From assembly GCA_045534265.1 (NCBI GenBank), contig JAZSJH010000005.1:186001-250000 (forward strand): a stretch of 64,000 nucleotides of DNA. Reading direction: 5' to 3'. The notes under the pieces are model-generated. The model saw nothing but the letters and a program-made list of their open reading frames with translations, was not told the origin of the DNA and ran no database searches. This stretch comes from CAKVLS01 sp045534265 (lineage in GTDB: Bacteria; Bacillota; Clostridia; Christensenellales; UBA1242). The position numbers and the translations under genes were made by a program. Every line of letters begins with the position of its first letter. Positions within the stretch are counted from its first letter, which is position 1. Shown here piece by piece: positions 17,084-24,067 of the stretch.

Positions 17084-18721
17084 ATGCAAAAAGTTATTAA
17101 TGGCGCTATGTTTAGAAAAATGATTCTAGCGGCTGCCAATTTATTAGAAGAAAATAAAAAATATGTAGACGCTCTTAACGTCTTTCCAGTTCCTGATGGT
17201 GACACAGGTACAAATATGTCACTTACATACAAATCAGCTACAAAAGAAGTAAACGCTTGTTCAAACAACAATTTAGACGCATTAGGCGAAGCCCTTGCAA
17301 AAGGTGCTTTGAGAGGAGCTAGGGGTAACTCTGGCGTTATTTTGTCGCAAATTTTGAAAGGTCTTTCAACAGTTGTTGTTCAATGCGAAGAACTTACAAC
17401 AAAAACCTTTGCAAAAGCAATGAAAGAAGGCGCTGATGTTGCCTACCAAGCAGTTACAAAACCAAAAGAAGGTACAATTTTGACTGTTGCTAGAGTTATG
17501 GCTGAGGCTGCTCTAACTATCTCTAAAAAAGTATCTGATTTTGAAGAATTTTTCAAACAAGTACTAGACAAAGGTGAAGAAATCCTTGGACAAACTCCAG
17601 AAATGCTACCTGCACTTAAAAAAGCAGGCGTTGTAGACGCTGGTGGTAGAGGTCTTCTTATTATCTTTACTGGTTTTTATAAAGTAATCATCAATGACGA
17701 ATCAATCAAACTTGAGTTTTCTGATGCTGCTATGACTATCGAAAAGAACAAAGAATTCCACGCAAAACTTTGTGATATCAGCGAAATTGAGTTTGCTTAT
17801 TGTACAGAATTTATGGTAGTTAATATGCACAAAAAGACTACCGAAAGCGATATAGACAAGCTTAGAATTAGACTTTGTGAGCTTGGTGACTCTGTTATTT
17901 GCCTTGGAGATTTACAACTTGTTAAAGTTCACGTACATACAAACACACCAAATATCGCTCTAGGATATGCCCTAGAACTAGGTGAAATCACTAATATTAA
18001 GATTGAAAATATGCTAGAACAAGCAAGAGAACTTATGGCTGCTGCAACAAACCAAGAACCACTTAAACAATATGGTATGGTTTCAGTTGCTGCTGGTGAT
18101 GGCCTTGCTGCATTATTCAAAGACCTTATGGTTGACTATGTTATCGAGGGTGGACAAACTATGAACCCTAGTGCAAATGACATTGCAGGTGCTGTAGATA
18201 GAGTACATGCACAAAATGTATTTGTATTCCCAAATAACAAAAACATCATTTTGGCTGCAGAACAAGCTAAAGGTCTTACAAACAAAAACATTATCGTTAT
18301 ACCAACACGCAGTGTACCAGAAGGTGTTTCTGCTTGTCTTGCTTTTAACGAAGATGCAAACATTGCTGAAAATACAGAAGCTATGACAGAATCAATCAAC
18401 AACGTAAAATCTGGTTCTATCACATACGCTGTAAGAGATACAAACGTTGACGGATTTGACCTAGTTACTGGCGATATTATCGGTCTTGATAACAAATCAA
18501 TCCTTGCTAAAGGCAAAGAAATTCCTGAAACAGTATTAGGTCTTTTGGACAAAATGGTTGATCAATCAACTGTTAATATCACTATGTTCTATGGCGAAGA
18601 AGTAAAAGAAGAAGACGCTATGGCACTTAATGAGACTTTGACTGCAAAATATCCTAACTGCGAAGTATCAGTTCTTTCTGGCGGACAACCAGTTTACTAC
18701 TATCTAATCTCAGTTGAATAA
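17084..18721 (+). CDS. fakA: Fatty acid kinase catalytic subunit FakA (YloV, DAK domain)
   Basis: Phosphorylates FakB-bound fatty acids to acyl-phosphate for phospholipid synthesis. The N-terminal DhaL/DAK1-type nucleotide domain shows ALNVFPVPDGDTGTNM (Mg-ATP aspartates), GARGNSGVILSQ and VVDAGGRGLL. The C-terminal half is DegV-like. The protein has 545 residues, complete for the family. A GGAGG SD lies seven bases before the ATG. It follows the Asp23 gene closely and is closed by a terminator. FakB partners are not in the window. Confidence 0.95.
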   Translation: MQKVINGAMFRKMILAAANLLEENKKYVDALNVFPVPDGDTGTNMSLTYKSATKEVNACSNNNLDALGEALAKGALRGARGNSGVILSQILKGLSTVVVQCEELTTKTFAKAMKEGADVAYQAVTKPKEGTILTVARVMAEAALTISKKVSDFEEFFKQVLDKGEEILGQTPEMLPALKKAGVVDAGGRGLLIIFTGFYKVIINDESIKLEFSDAAMTIEKNKEFHAKLCDISEIEFAYCTEFMVVNMHKKTTESDIDKLRIRLCELGDSVICLGDLQLVKVHVHTNTPNIALGYALELGEITNIKIENMLEQARELMAAATNQEPLKQYGMVSVAAGDGLAALFKDLMVDYVIEGGQTMNPSANDIAGAVDRVHAQNVFVFPNNKNIILAAEQAKGLTNKNIIVIPTRSVPEGVSACLAFNEDANIAENTEAMTESINNVKSGSITYAVRDTNVDGFDLVTGDIIGLDNKSILAKGKEIPETVLGLLDKMVDQSTVNITMFYGEEVKEEDAMALNETLTAKYPNCEVSVLSGGQPVYYYLISVE

Positions 18722-18732
18722 TAAAAATATAT

Positions 18733-18764
18733 ACAAGGTAGCCGTTCAGCTGCCTTGTTTTTTT
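18733..18764 (+). terminator. Intrinsic terminator after fakA
   Basis: ACAAGGTAGC pairs with GCTGCCTTGT (one G-U pair), loop CGTTCA, then T7. Confidence 0.9.
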
Positions 18765-18859
18765 GCCAAAAATTAACTTTTGAAATTGACTTTTTGTTGC
18801 ATTAAAAAAGCAATTTTACTCAAAATATTTATAGCAACTTTATTTTTTTAGAGTTGAAA

Positions 18860-18888
18860 TTTAGAAAAATTTTTTTATTTTTTCTAAA
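18860..18888 (+). promoter_or_regulatory. AT hairpin just upstream of the small-peptide SD
   Basis: TTTAGAAAAA pairs with TTTTTCTAAA across a nine-base loop. It ends eight bases before the AAAAGGAG SD of the 34-codon gene at 18913. It could control translation or mRNA stability. I see no convincing promoter in 18765-18859. Confidence 0.4.
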
Positions 18889-18912
18889 AAATTTTTGAAA
18901 AGGAGTAAAAAA

Positions 18913-19017
18913 ATGCCAGCAAAAAAGACAACTAACAAAGCAACAAAAAATGCAAAAAAATGTGAAAAATGTTGCTCAAAAATGAAGACTTCAAACAATG
19001 CAAGAGATTGTAAATAG
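18913..19017 (+). CDS. Lys- and Cys-rich small peptide, 34 residues
   Basis: The peptide begins MPAKKTTNKATKNAKK, then has CEKCC and ends with DCK. It contains four cysteines (C17, C20, C21, C33) and about ten lysines. A strong SD (AAAAGGAG) lies about seven bases before the ATG and a near-perfect hairpin terminator follows, so it looks like a real, independently expressed gene. The Cys pattern could bind metal and the basic head could bind nucleic acid, but I recognise no family. Confidence 0.65.
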   Translation: MPAKKTTNKATKNAKKCEKCCSKMKTSNNARDCK

Positions 19018-19027
19018 TTGTTTGAAT

Positions 19028-19059
19028 AAAAAATAGGGTAGAAAAGTACCCTATTTTTT
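19028..19059 (+). terminator. Intrinsic terminator after the 34-residue peptide
   Basis: AAAAAATAGGGTA pairs perfectly with TACCCTATTTTTT across a six-base loop; the T tail is part of the stem. The A and T arms would also let it work on the opposite strand. Confidence 0.85.
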
Positions 19060-19231
19060 GTTAAATATTATGCCAGTAGTTGATTTTGTACATTATATAT
19101 GTTATAATAAATAATATAAAAGCACACCCTAAAATAAAGGTAACAAAAAAACTATTTTTAACATAAAATAATTATAGAAAAAGTAATAAAAAAAATTTTT
19201 CAAAAAAAATAAAAAAACTTTGAAAAAATTG

Positions 19232-19260
19232 TTGACATGTTCAAAATGGTTTGATATATT
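19232..19260 (+). promoter_or_regulatory. Promoter of the tRNA cluster
   Basis: TTGACA (19232-19237), 17-base spacer, TATATT (19255-19260). The predicted transcript begins at about 19267, exactly where an inverted repeat around tRNA-Val starts. Confidence 0.85.
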
Positions 19261-19266
19261 ATAGGG

Positions 19267-19370
19267 GTACGAAACGACACGGGAGCATAGCTCAGTTGGG
19301 AGAGCATCTGCCTTACAAGCAGGGGGTCATAGGTTCGAGCCCTATTGTTCCCACCATTAATGTTTCGTAC
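19267..19370 (+). repeat. Inverted repeat bracketing tRNA-Val
   Basis: GTACGAAAC (19267-19275) and GTTTCGTAC (19362-19370) are perfect nine-base complements lying five bases from each end of tRNA-Val. In the primary transcript they could pair and close a stem around the tRNA, a possible processing signal. Confidence 0.6.
19281..19356 (+). tRNA. tRNA-Val (anticodon TAC)
   Basis: 76 bases including an encoded CCA. The acceptor arm GGGAGCA pairs with TGTTCCC. The anticodon loop is CTTACAA. D and T arms are normal (GGTTCGAGCC). First gene of the four-tRNA cluster. Confidence 0.97.
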
Positions 19371-19374
19371 TTTT

Positions 19375-19449
19375 GCGGGAGTGGCTCAGTGGTAGAGCGT
19401 TGCCTTGCCAAGGCAAATGTCGCGAGTTCGAATCTCGTCTTCCGCTCCA
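19375..19449 (+). tRNA. tRNA-Gly (anticodon GCC)
   Basis: 75 bases including CCA. The acceptor GCGGGAG pairs with CTTCCGC (one G-U pair). The anticodon stem-loop is TTGCC TTGCCAA GGCAA. The T loop GTTCGAATC is present. Confidence 0.97.
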
Positions 19450-19503
19450 TTTTTTTTATAAAGACTTTATTATTTTGCGAGCTACTAAAGAAGGTTAAAG
19501 TAT

Positions 19504-19577
19504 GGCACCATAGCCAAGTGGTAAGGCAGAGGTCTGCAACACCTTCACCCCCAGTTCGAATCTGGGTGGTGCCTCCA
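19504..19577 (+). tRNA. tRNA-Cys (anticodon GCA)
   Basis: 74 bases including CCA. The acceptor GGCACCA pairs with TGGTGCC. The anticodon loop is CTGCAAC. The T arm is CCCAGTTCGAATCTGGG. It is followed by a terminator-like hairpin before the next tRNA. Confidence 0.97.
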
Positions 19578-19590
19578 ATGAAAACATAGG

Positions 19591-19614
19591 TGCACCCCTA
19601 GAGGTGCATTTTTT
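19591..19614 (+). terminator. Terminator-like hairpin inside the tRNA cluster
   Basis: TGCACC pairs with GGTGCA around a six-base loop (CCTAGA), followed by T6. It lies between tRNA-Cys and tRNA-Leu with no obvious promoter after it, so tRNA-Leu probably depends on readthrough. Confidence 0.7.
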
Positions 19615-19636
19615 ATTATAAAGTCAAATTATTTAT

Positions 19637-19722
19637 GCCGAAGTGGTGGAATGGTAGACACAAGGGACTTAAAATCCCTCGGGGGCAACTCCGTATCGGT
19701 TCGAGTCCGATCTCCGGCACCA
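19637..19722 (+). tRNA. tRNA-Leu (anticodon TAA)
   Basis: 86 bases including CCA, with the long variable arm of class II tRNAs (TCGGGGGCAACTCCG). The acceptor GCCGAAG pairs with CTCCGGC. The anticodon loop is CTTAAAA. The T arm TCGGTTCGAGTCCGA is present. Confidence 0.97.
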
Positions 19723-19725
19723 AGA

Positions 19726-19757
19726 AAACTTGAGAATACAATCTCAAGTTTTTTTAT
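19726..19757 (+). terminator. Terminator of the tRNA cluster
   Basis: AAACTTGAGA pairs with TCTCAAGTTT across a six-base loop, followed by a T7 run. Confidence 0.9.
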
Positions 19758-19829
19758 TTACATTAGATTTTTTTATATAATATGTTATAATATATTTATA
19801 CTTGTACGAAATACCTTAAGGAGTTTTTT

Positions 19830-20489
19830 ATGTATAACAAAGAATTATTTGAGAGAGTATGTAATTTGACTTGTACTTTTGAAGATGTATATATTGATGC
19901 GTCAAGTTTAGAATATGACAAAAAATCACCTTTCAAAAAATATTACAATCTAGATACAATAATAAATGCTATAACAAAATATAAAAATAAAGAATGGACG
20001 GATTTATTTTTATCTCATTGGGCTTGCTTGTATCTATGGATAATTAGCGGGGGATTTGATGATGATATAGACGAAGATTTAAGCGAAGTTGAATATTTCA
20101 TTAAAGAAACCATAACAGATAATTTAGACGGATTGTCTTTTATAGATGATAATTATGTTTATGACAAGCAAAACCAGATAGACCTAGACAAGTGGATAGA
20201 AGAGTATAAGACTTTGGATAAAATGTTAAAATCAGCTTCTAAGCTAGTGGGTTATACCGCTATGATAGGTGAGTATGATGATATAAAAGATGAAAGATAT
20301 GTTTTGCTTATTAATAACGAATCTAAAGAATATTCGCTTATTTATGTATTTTATGACAACTTAGAAAATGATATTTTTACAGAGATTTCTAGAGATGACT
20401 TTATTGCTAAAGAAAAAGATTTAGTAAAAAAAGGCTATAAATTATTGCATTATAAAGAAGACTTTTACTATGACGAAACAAAAATTTAA
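19830..20489 (+). CDS. Hypothetical acidic protein, 219 residues
   Basis: I do not recognise a family. The protein is strongly acidic (FDDDIDEDLSEVEYF), rich in Tyr and Lys, with no signal peptide or membrane span. The last 90 residues alternate short beta-like stretches (YVLLINN, YSLIYVFYD) in the style of small regulatory or immunity-type proteins, but that is only an impression. AAGGAG lies eight bases before the ATG. TATAAT at 19786-19791 with a weak TTAGAT 17 bases upstream may be its promoter. A terminator follows, so it is a single-gene unit. Confidence 0.85.
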   Translation: MYNKELFERVCNLTCTFEDVYIDASSLEYDKKSPFKKYYNLDTIINAITKYKNKEWTDLFLSHWACLYLWIISGGFDDDIDEDLSEVEYFIKETITDNLDGLSFIDDNYVYDKQNQIDLDKWIEEYKTLDKMLKSASKLVGYTAMIGEYDDIKDERYVLLINNESKEYSLIYVFYDNLENDIFTEISRDDFIAKEKDLVKKGYKLLHYKEDFYYDETKI

Positions 20490-20494
20490 TTTTT

Positions 20495-20527
20495 ACAAAA
20501 CCTGAGATTTTTCGGGTTTTGTATTTT
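20495..20527 (+). terminator. Intrinsic terminator after the gene at 19830
   Basis: ACAAAACCTGA pairs with TCGGGTTTTGT, followed by a T-rich tail. Confidence 0.75.
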
Positions 20528-20561
20528 TTATTGTCCCTTTTGCAACAGTTGGCGATTTTGT

Positions 20562-20591
20562 TTGACATTTATTGATAATTTGTGACAAAAT
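20562..20591 (+). promoter_or_regulatory. Promoter of the first YwaF-like gene
   Basis: TTGACA, 18-base spacer, CAAAAT. The surrounding 60 bases (GTCCC...TTGCAA...TTTGTTTGACAT.TATTGATA) recur upstream of the second copy at 21519, showing that the promoter was duplicated with the gene. Confidence 0.65.
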
Positions 20592-20620
20592 ACTAATGAT
20601 AATAAAAAAGAAGGTAAGTT

Positions 20621-21469
20621 ATGGGAAAATTTGTTGCTTTTATGCAGACTGAAATTGCTAAACCAACGCTTTTTGGTTGGAATCATTTGTTGTGGCTGGC
20701 GGTTGCTATTATTGGAATAGTTGTTGTTTGTCTTACTTGTAGAAAGCTAACTGACAAGCAATTTAGAATTATACTGCTATCCGTGGGGGGGGGGTTGTTA
20801 CTTCTAGAAATATTAAAACAACTTAACTTTGCTTATGATGCAGCTACGGATATTTGGGATTATGAATGGAAACAATTTCCGTTCCAATTCTGTTCTGTAC
20901 CAATGTACGTAATGGTTATAGTAGCTTGTCTTAAAGAATGTAAATTTAGAGACTATCTATGCTCATTTTTAGCTACATTTGGTTTGTTTGCGGGGCTTAT
21001 TGTTGTTTTATATCCAGCAACTGTTTTGTCACCTATTGTTTTTAGGTTTAGCCAATCTATGATTCACCACATTTCTATGATGATTATTGGTTTGATTATT
21101 CTTGTTTCTGGCAAAGTAAAAATAGAGCATAAAACTATATTAAAAGCTATGTCGGTCTTTGGTGTATGTGTTGTCACTGCATTTATTATGAACATAATAT
21201 ATCACTCTACAGGCTGCACAGATTCATTTAATATGTTCTATATAGGACCTTATAGCAGTTGTGATATACCTGTCTTAGATATAATTGGTAATGCTCTAAA
21301 TATTAGTAGCGGCAACTTGCATATAGGTAACTTCATATTTGTCTTAATATACACTATTGGATTTAGTATTGTTGCATACATTGTATTGCTGATAGCCATC
21401 TTGATTAAATATCTAAAAAACAAATCAAATGCAAAAAATAATGCATATTTACTTAATGAAAAAAACTAG
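20621..21469 (+). CDS. YwaF/TIGR02206-like integral membrane protein with G10 tract
   Basis: Multi-spanning protein of 282 residues with about seven hydrophobic segments. The conserved segment QFPFQFCSVPMYV, with its Cys at the end of a helix, is typical of the YwaF family, which is distantly related to eukaryotic TMEM164 acyltransferases; the bacterial function is unknown. Codons for VGGG in the second helix contain ten consecutive G (20785-20794), which could switch the gene off by slippage. A paralogue lies immediately downstream with a similar promoter. SD AGAAGG. Confidence 0.88.
   Translation: MGKFVAFMQTEIAKPTLFGWNHLLWLAVAIIGIVVVCLTCRKLTDKQFRIILLSVGGGLLLLEILKQLNFAYDAATDIWDYEWKQFPFQFCSVPMYVMVIVACLKECKFRDYLCSFLATFGLFAGLIVVLYPATVLSPIVFRFSQSMIHHISMMIIGLIILVSGKVKIEHKTILKAMSVFGVCVVTAFIMNIIYHSTGCTDSFNMFYIGPYSSCDIPVLDIIGNALNISSGNLHIGNFIFVLIYTIGFSIVAYIVLLIAILIKYLKNKSNAKNNAYLLNEKN
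20785..20794 (+). repeat. G10 homopolymer inside a coding region
   Basis: Ten consecutive G in the AT-rich coding sequence of the first YwaF-like gene, in frame as GTG GGG GGG GGG. Such tracts are typical slipped-strand contingency loci; a change of one base would truncate the protein within its second membrane segment. Confidence 0.8.
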
Positions 21470-21487
21470 AGTTATCTAGTTTTTTTA
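21461..21487 (+). terminator. Terminator after the first YwaF-like gene
   Basis: AAAAAACTAGA pairs perfectly with TCTAGTTTTTT around GTTA. The left arm includes the stop codon. Confidence 0.85.
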
Positions 21488-21518
21488 ATGTCCCTGTTGC
21501 AATATTGCATATATTTGT

Positions 21519-21548
21519 TTGACATATATTGATACATTATGACATAAT
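21519..21548 (+). promoter_or_regulatory. Promoter of the second YwaF-like gene
   Basis: TTGACA (21519-21524), 18-base spacer, CATAAT (21543-21548), sharing surrounding sequence with the first copy's promoter. Confidence 0.7.
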
Positions 21549-21579
21549 AAGCAAGAATAATATAATAAAAGGATATTTT

Positions 21580-22365
21580 ATGAAAGAATTTTTTGGTTTT
21601 AGTCAGCCAGGTGGCGGGTATAACCGTACTCCAGAAGGCGCGTATTCTTGGCAACATTTAGTATTTGTGACTTCTTGCGTACTTGTTATGATAGGTCTTG
21701 CTATTTGGCTAGGTCTTAGAAATAGAAATAAAGATGAAAAAGTTAAAAATAAAGTACTTATTTGGGCTGCATTTTTGATAGATGGTTTTGAGATTTTTAA
21801 GATTGTTCTTATTTGTTTTAGGTCTCAAGATGCTATGGCTTGGACTAGAATGTTACCTTTGTTTTTGTGTTCTATTCAACTTATCGCTATACCAGTTGCT
21901 GCTTTTTCTAAGGGTAGATTAAAAGAAGCTTGCCTTGATTTTGTATTTATTTTTGGTATTTTGGGTGCTCTTCTTGGAACTTACGGTGCCGCTCAAAACT
22001 ATGGCTGTTATCCAGTACTTTCTTTTGACAATGTTGTATCTGCAATCACTCATTGCATTTCTGGTTTTGCATCACTATACATTGCAATATCAAAGATGAC
22101 AAGTATGAAACTAAAAAATATGTGGATTACATTTAGCATTTTGCTAGGTTTTTGTCTTCTAGCTTATATTGCTAACGTAACTATTCCTTATAACTATATG
22201 TTCTTGATGCGTGGTGATGGTACTCCATACGATATCTTCTACAATATGGTTAACGGAAGCCCAGTACTTTATCCTATGATAGTTATACTTTTGTTCTATA
22301 TCTATGCTGCAATTTTCTATCTAGTATACTATCTAATAGGCAAAAAGAAAGCTAAAAACGCATAA
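21580..22365 (+). CDS. YwaF/TIGR02206-like integral membrane protein, second copy
   Basis: Paralogue of the gene before it, 261 residues from ATG 21580 (SD AAAAGGA). Multiple membrane helices. The matching core is RMLPLFLCSIQLIAIPV, with the same Cys placement as QFCSVPMYV in copy one. The first 25 residues (SQPGGGYNRTPEGAYSW) replace the N-terminal amphipathic stretch of copy one. It lacks the G10 tract: the corresponding helix is encoded by mixed codons. An upstream in-frame start would lie across the promoter and was rejected. Confidence 0.88.
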   Translation: MKEFFGFSQPGGGYNRTPEGAYSWQHLVFVTSCVLVMIGLAIWLGLRNRNKDEKVKNKVLIWAAFLIDGFEIFKIVLICFRSQDAMAWTRMLPLFLCSIQLIAIPVAAFSKGRLKEACLDFVFIFGILGALLGTYGAAQNYGCYPVLSFDNVVSAITHCISGFASLYIAISKMTSMKLKNMWITFSILLGFCLLAYIANVTIPYNYMFLMRGDGTPYDIFYNMVNGSPVLYPMIVILLFYIYAAIFYLVYYLIGKKKAKNA

Positions 22366-22370
22366 CTTTT

Positions 22371-22405
22371 AAGGCTCAAGATATTATGTCTTGGGCTTTT
22401 TTTAT
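22371..22405 (+). terminator. Terminator after the second YwaF-like gene
   Basis: AAGGCTCAAGA pairs with TCTTGGGCTT (one bulge, one G-U pair), followed by T7. Confidence 0.75.
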
Positions 22406-22484
22406 AAGTAAAATAGTTTTTATAAACAAAAAACTATGCTATAATAACAAAGTATAAAATCAATTACTTTTTTAAGAGGAATGT

Positions 22485-23024
22485 ATGATACACATAAAAT
22501 ACTTTGTACACGGAACAACTTTTGACAATCTTGAGAAAAAAGCATCTGGCTGGAACGAAGCTATGCTTGCCCCAAAAGGCATAGAGCAAGCAAAAGCCCT
22601 TGCCGAAACTATAAAAGATGAGCCTTTTGACATTGTTATATCTTCGGATTTGCAAAGGGCTATTGATAGCGCAAACATAGATTTTGCGGGTAGAAATATT
22701 GAGATTTTGCACGATAGCCGCATTAGAGAATGTAACTATGGCGATTTGACCAGACAAGATAATAGTTTGGTAGATTATAGCAAGCATATTATTGAGCCTT
22801 TTCCAAATGGCGAAAGTATGCAAGATGTAGAGAAAAGAGTAAGTGATTTTATAAACTATCTAAAAGCAAATTTTGATGGCAAAAGAGTGGCATTGGTTGC
22901 ACACAAAGCCCCACAGCTAGCCTTAGATGTCTTGATAAAGGGAAAGTCTTGGGAAAGGGCGATTGCAGAAGACTGGCGTATAACTAAGGCTTGGCAGCCT
23001 GGCTGGGAATATATTGTTAAGTAA
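22485..23024 (+). CDS. Histidine phosphatase family protein lacking the RHG arginine
   Basis: Branch-1 histidine phosphatase fold, 179 residues. The N-terminal motif reads YFVHGTTFDN where relatives have FVRHGETxxN, so the Arg before the catalytic His is deleted. Other elements are present: SSDLQRAIDSA, RIRECNYGDLT and a second His in VAHKAP (usually VSHG). The substrate is unknown. It may have altered activity because two of the phosphate-pocket signatures are changed. SD AAGAGG. It is followed closely by a HAM1-type NTPase and a DUF1653 gene, a probable operon. Confidence 0.85.
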   Translation: MIHIKYFVHGTTFDNLEKKASGWNEAMLAPKGIEQAKALAETIKDEPFDIVISSDLQRAIDSANIDFAGRNIEILHDSRIRECNYGDLTRQDNSLVDYSKHIIEPFPNGESMQDVEKRVSDFINYLKANFDGKRVALVAHKAPQLALDVLIKGKSWERAIAEDWRITKAWQPGWEYIVK

Positions 23025-23037
23025 AGGAAGTAAGATA

Positions 23038-23637
23038 ATGAAAGTATTAATTGCAACAACAAACTTAGGTAAAGTTATGATATATAAACAAGCTTTTGAT
23101 GAACTGGGTATAGAAGTATGTTCTTTGAGAGATTTTGATATCAACATCAATGTTGAAGAAAATGGGAGTTCTGTTATAGAAAATGCAGTAATCAAAGCAA
23201 GAGCTTATCATGAAATAACAGGGCTTCCTGTGCTTGCTAATGACAGTGGGCTAATTATTGATAAATTTGCACCCGAAGACCAACCTGGGCTTTTGGTTAG
23301 AAGACATAATGGTAAGGAACTAACTGACAAGCAACTTCTAAATTTGTACATAGAAAAACTAAACGAAGTAGGTGGCGAAAGTTGGGCTCATTATGACGTA
23401 GGTCTTGCTATTATAAATGAAAATGGTGAGCTTTTTACACGCTCATTTGCCCCAAAAAGACACTTTATTAATAAACCTAGCAAAACTATTGTGAAAGGCA
23501 TTCCTTTGTCATCACTTTGTTATGATGAAAAAAGTGGAAAATATATGAGTGAAATGACCCCAAAAGAAAGAAATGACTATGAAGGTGCGGAGTTTCAAGG
23601 TCAAATCGACTTTATAAAGGAATGTTTTAGTAAATAA
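23038..23637 (+). CDS. HAM1/RdgB-like non-canonical purine NTP pyrophosphatase
   Basis: Hydrolyses XTP/dITP to monophosphates in the RdgB family. It shows LIATTNLGK (substrate loop), ENGSSVIENAVIKARAY (SFxENAxxKA-like), LANDSGL (catalytic Asp) and a modified C terminus (MTPKERNDYEGAEFQG). The usual SHRxxA is replaced by KERNDY, so it is a divergent member and its substrate may differ. It has 199 residues from ATG 23038 with SD AAAGGAAG. It lies 13 bases after the histidine phosphatase gene. Confidence 0.85.
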   Translation: MKVLIATTNLGKVMIYKQAFDELGIEVCSLRDFDININVEENGSSVIENAVIKARAYHEITGLPVLANDSGLIIDKFAPEDQPGLLVRRHNGKELTDKQLLNLYIEKLNEVGGESWAHYDVGLAIINENGELFTRSFAPKRHFINKPSKTIVKGIPLSSLCYDEKSGKYMSEMTPKERNDYEGAEFQGQIDFIKECFSK

Positions 23638-23654
23638 AATAAAGGAGATATATT

Positions 23655-23915
23655 ATGCAAGAGATTAAAGAAGGAAGAATTTATAGACATTTTAAGGGCG
23701 ATTATTATATCGTAGAAGGCTTTGCTGTGTTTAGCGAAGATAAGGGTAAGCTAGTGCTTTACAGGTCACTTTATGGTGATGGTACGCTTTATGCAAGACC
23801 ATATGATATGTTTGCTAGCCCAGTTGACAGACAAAAATATCCAGACGTAAAACAAGAATATAGATTTGAATTGCAAGACATTGATAGTGTTGCATCAAAA
23901 TTTACAGGAAAATAG
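23655..23915 (+). CDS. DUF1653 domain protein
   Basis: Small protein (86 residues) consisting of one DUF1653 domain: IYRHFKGDYYIVEG, VLYRSLYGDG and YARPYDMFASPV are the characteristic segments. The molecular function is unknown; the domain is frequent next to hydrolases, as here. AAAGGAG SD. Last gene of the three-gene unit starting at 22485. Confidence 0.9.
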   Translation: MQEIKEGRIYRHFKGDYYIVEGFAVFSEDKGKLVLYRSLYGDGTLYARPYDMFASPVDRQKYPDVKQEYRFELQDIDSVASKFTGK

Positions 23916-23919
23916 TCCC

Positions 23920-23951
23920 AAAACCTCAAATTAAGTTTTGAGGTTTTTTTA
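23920..23951 (+). terminator. Intrinsic terminator after the DUF1653 gene
   Basis: AAAACCTCAAA pairs with TTTTGAGGTTTT around TTAAG, with T tail. Confidence 0.88.
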
Positions 23952-24012
23952 TTTCAAAAGTATGAAAAACACTCAAAACTGCTGCAAAAAACAACATATT
24001 ATATTGTTTTGT

Positions 24013-24041
24013 TTGACTAAATTTTGTTATTTATTTATACT
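24013..24041 (+). promoter_or_regulatory. Promoter of the PH-domain gene
   Basis: TTGACT (24013-24018), 17-base spacer, TATACT (24036-24041). The transcript would start about 20 bases before the ATG, just before the GGAG SD. Confidence 0.7.
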
Positions 24042-24067
24042 ATTTTGTAGAAAATATTGGAGCTTAT

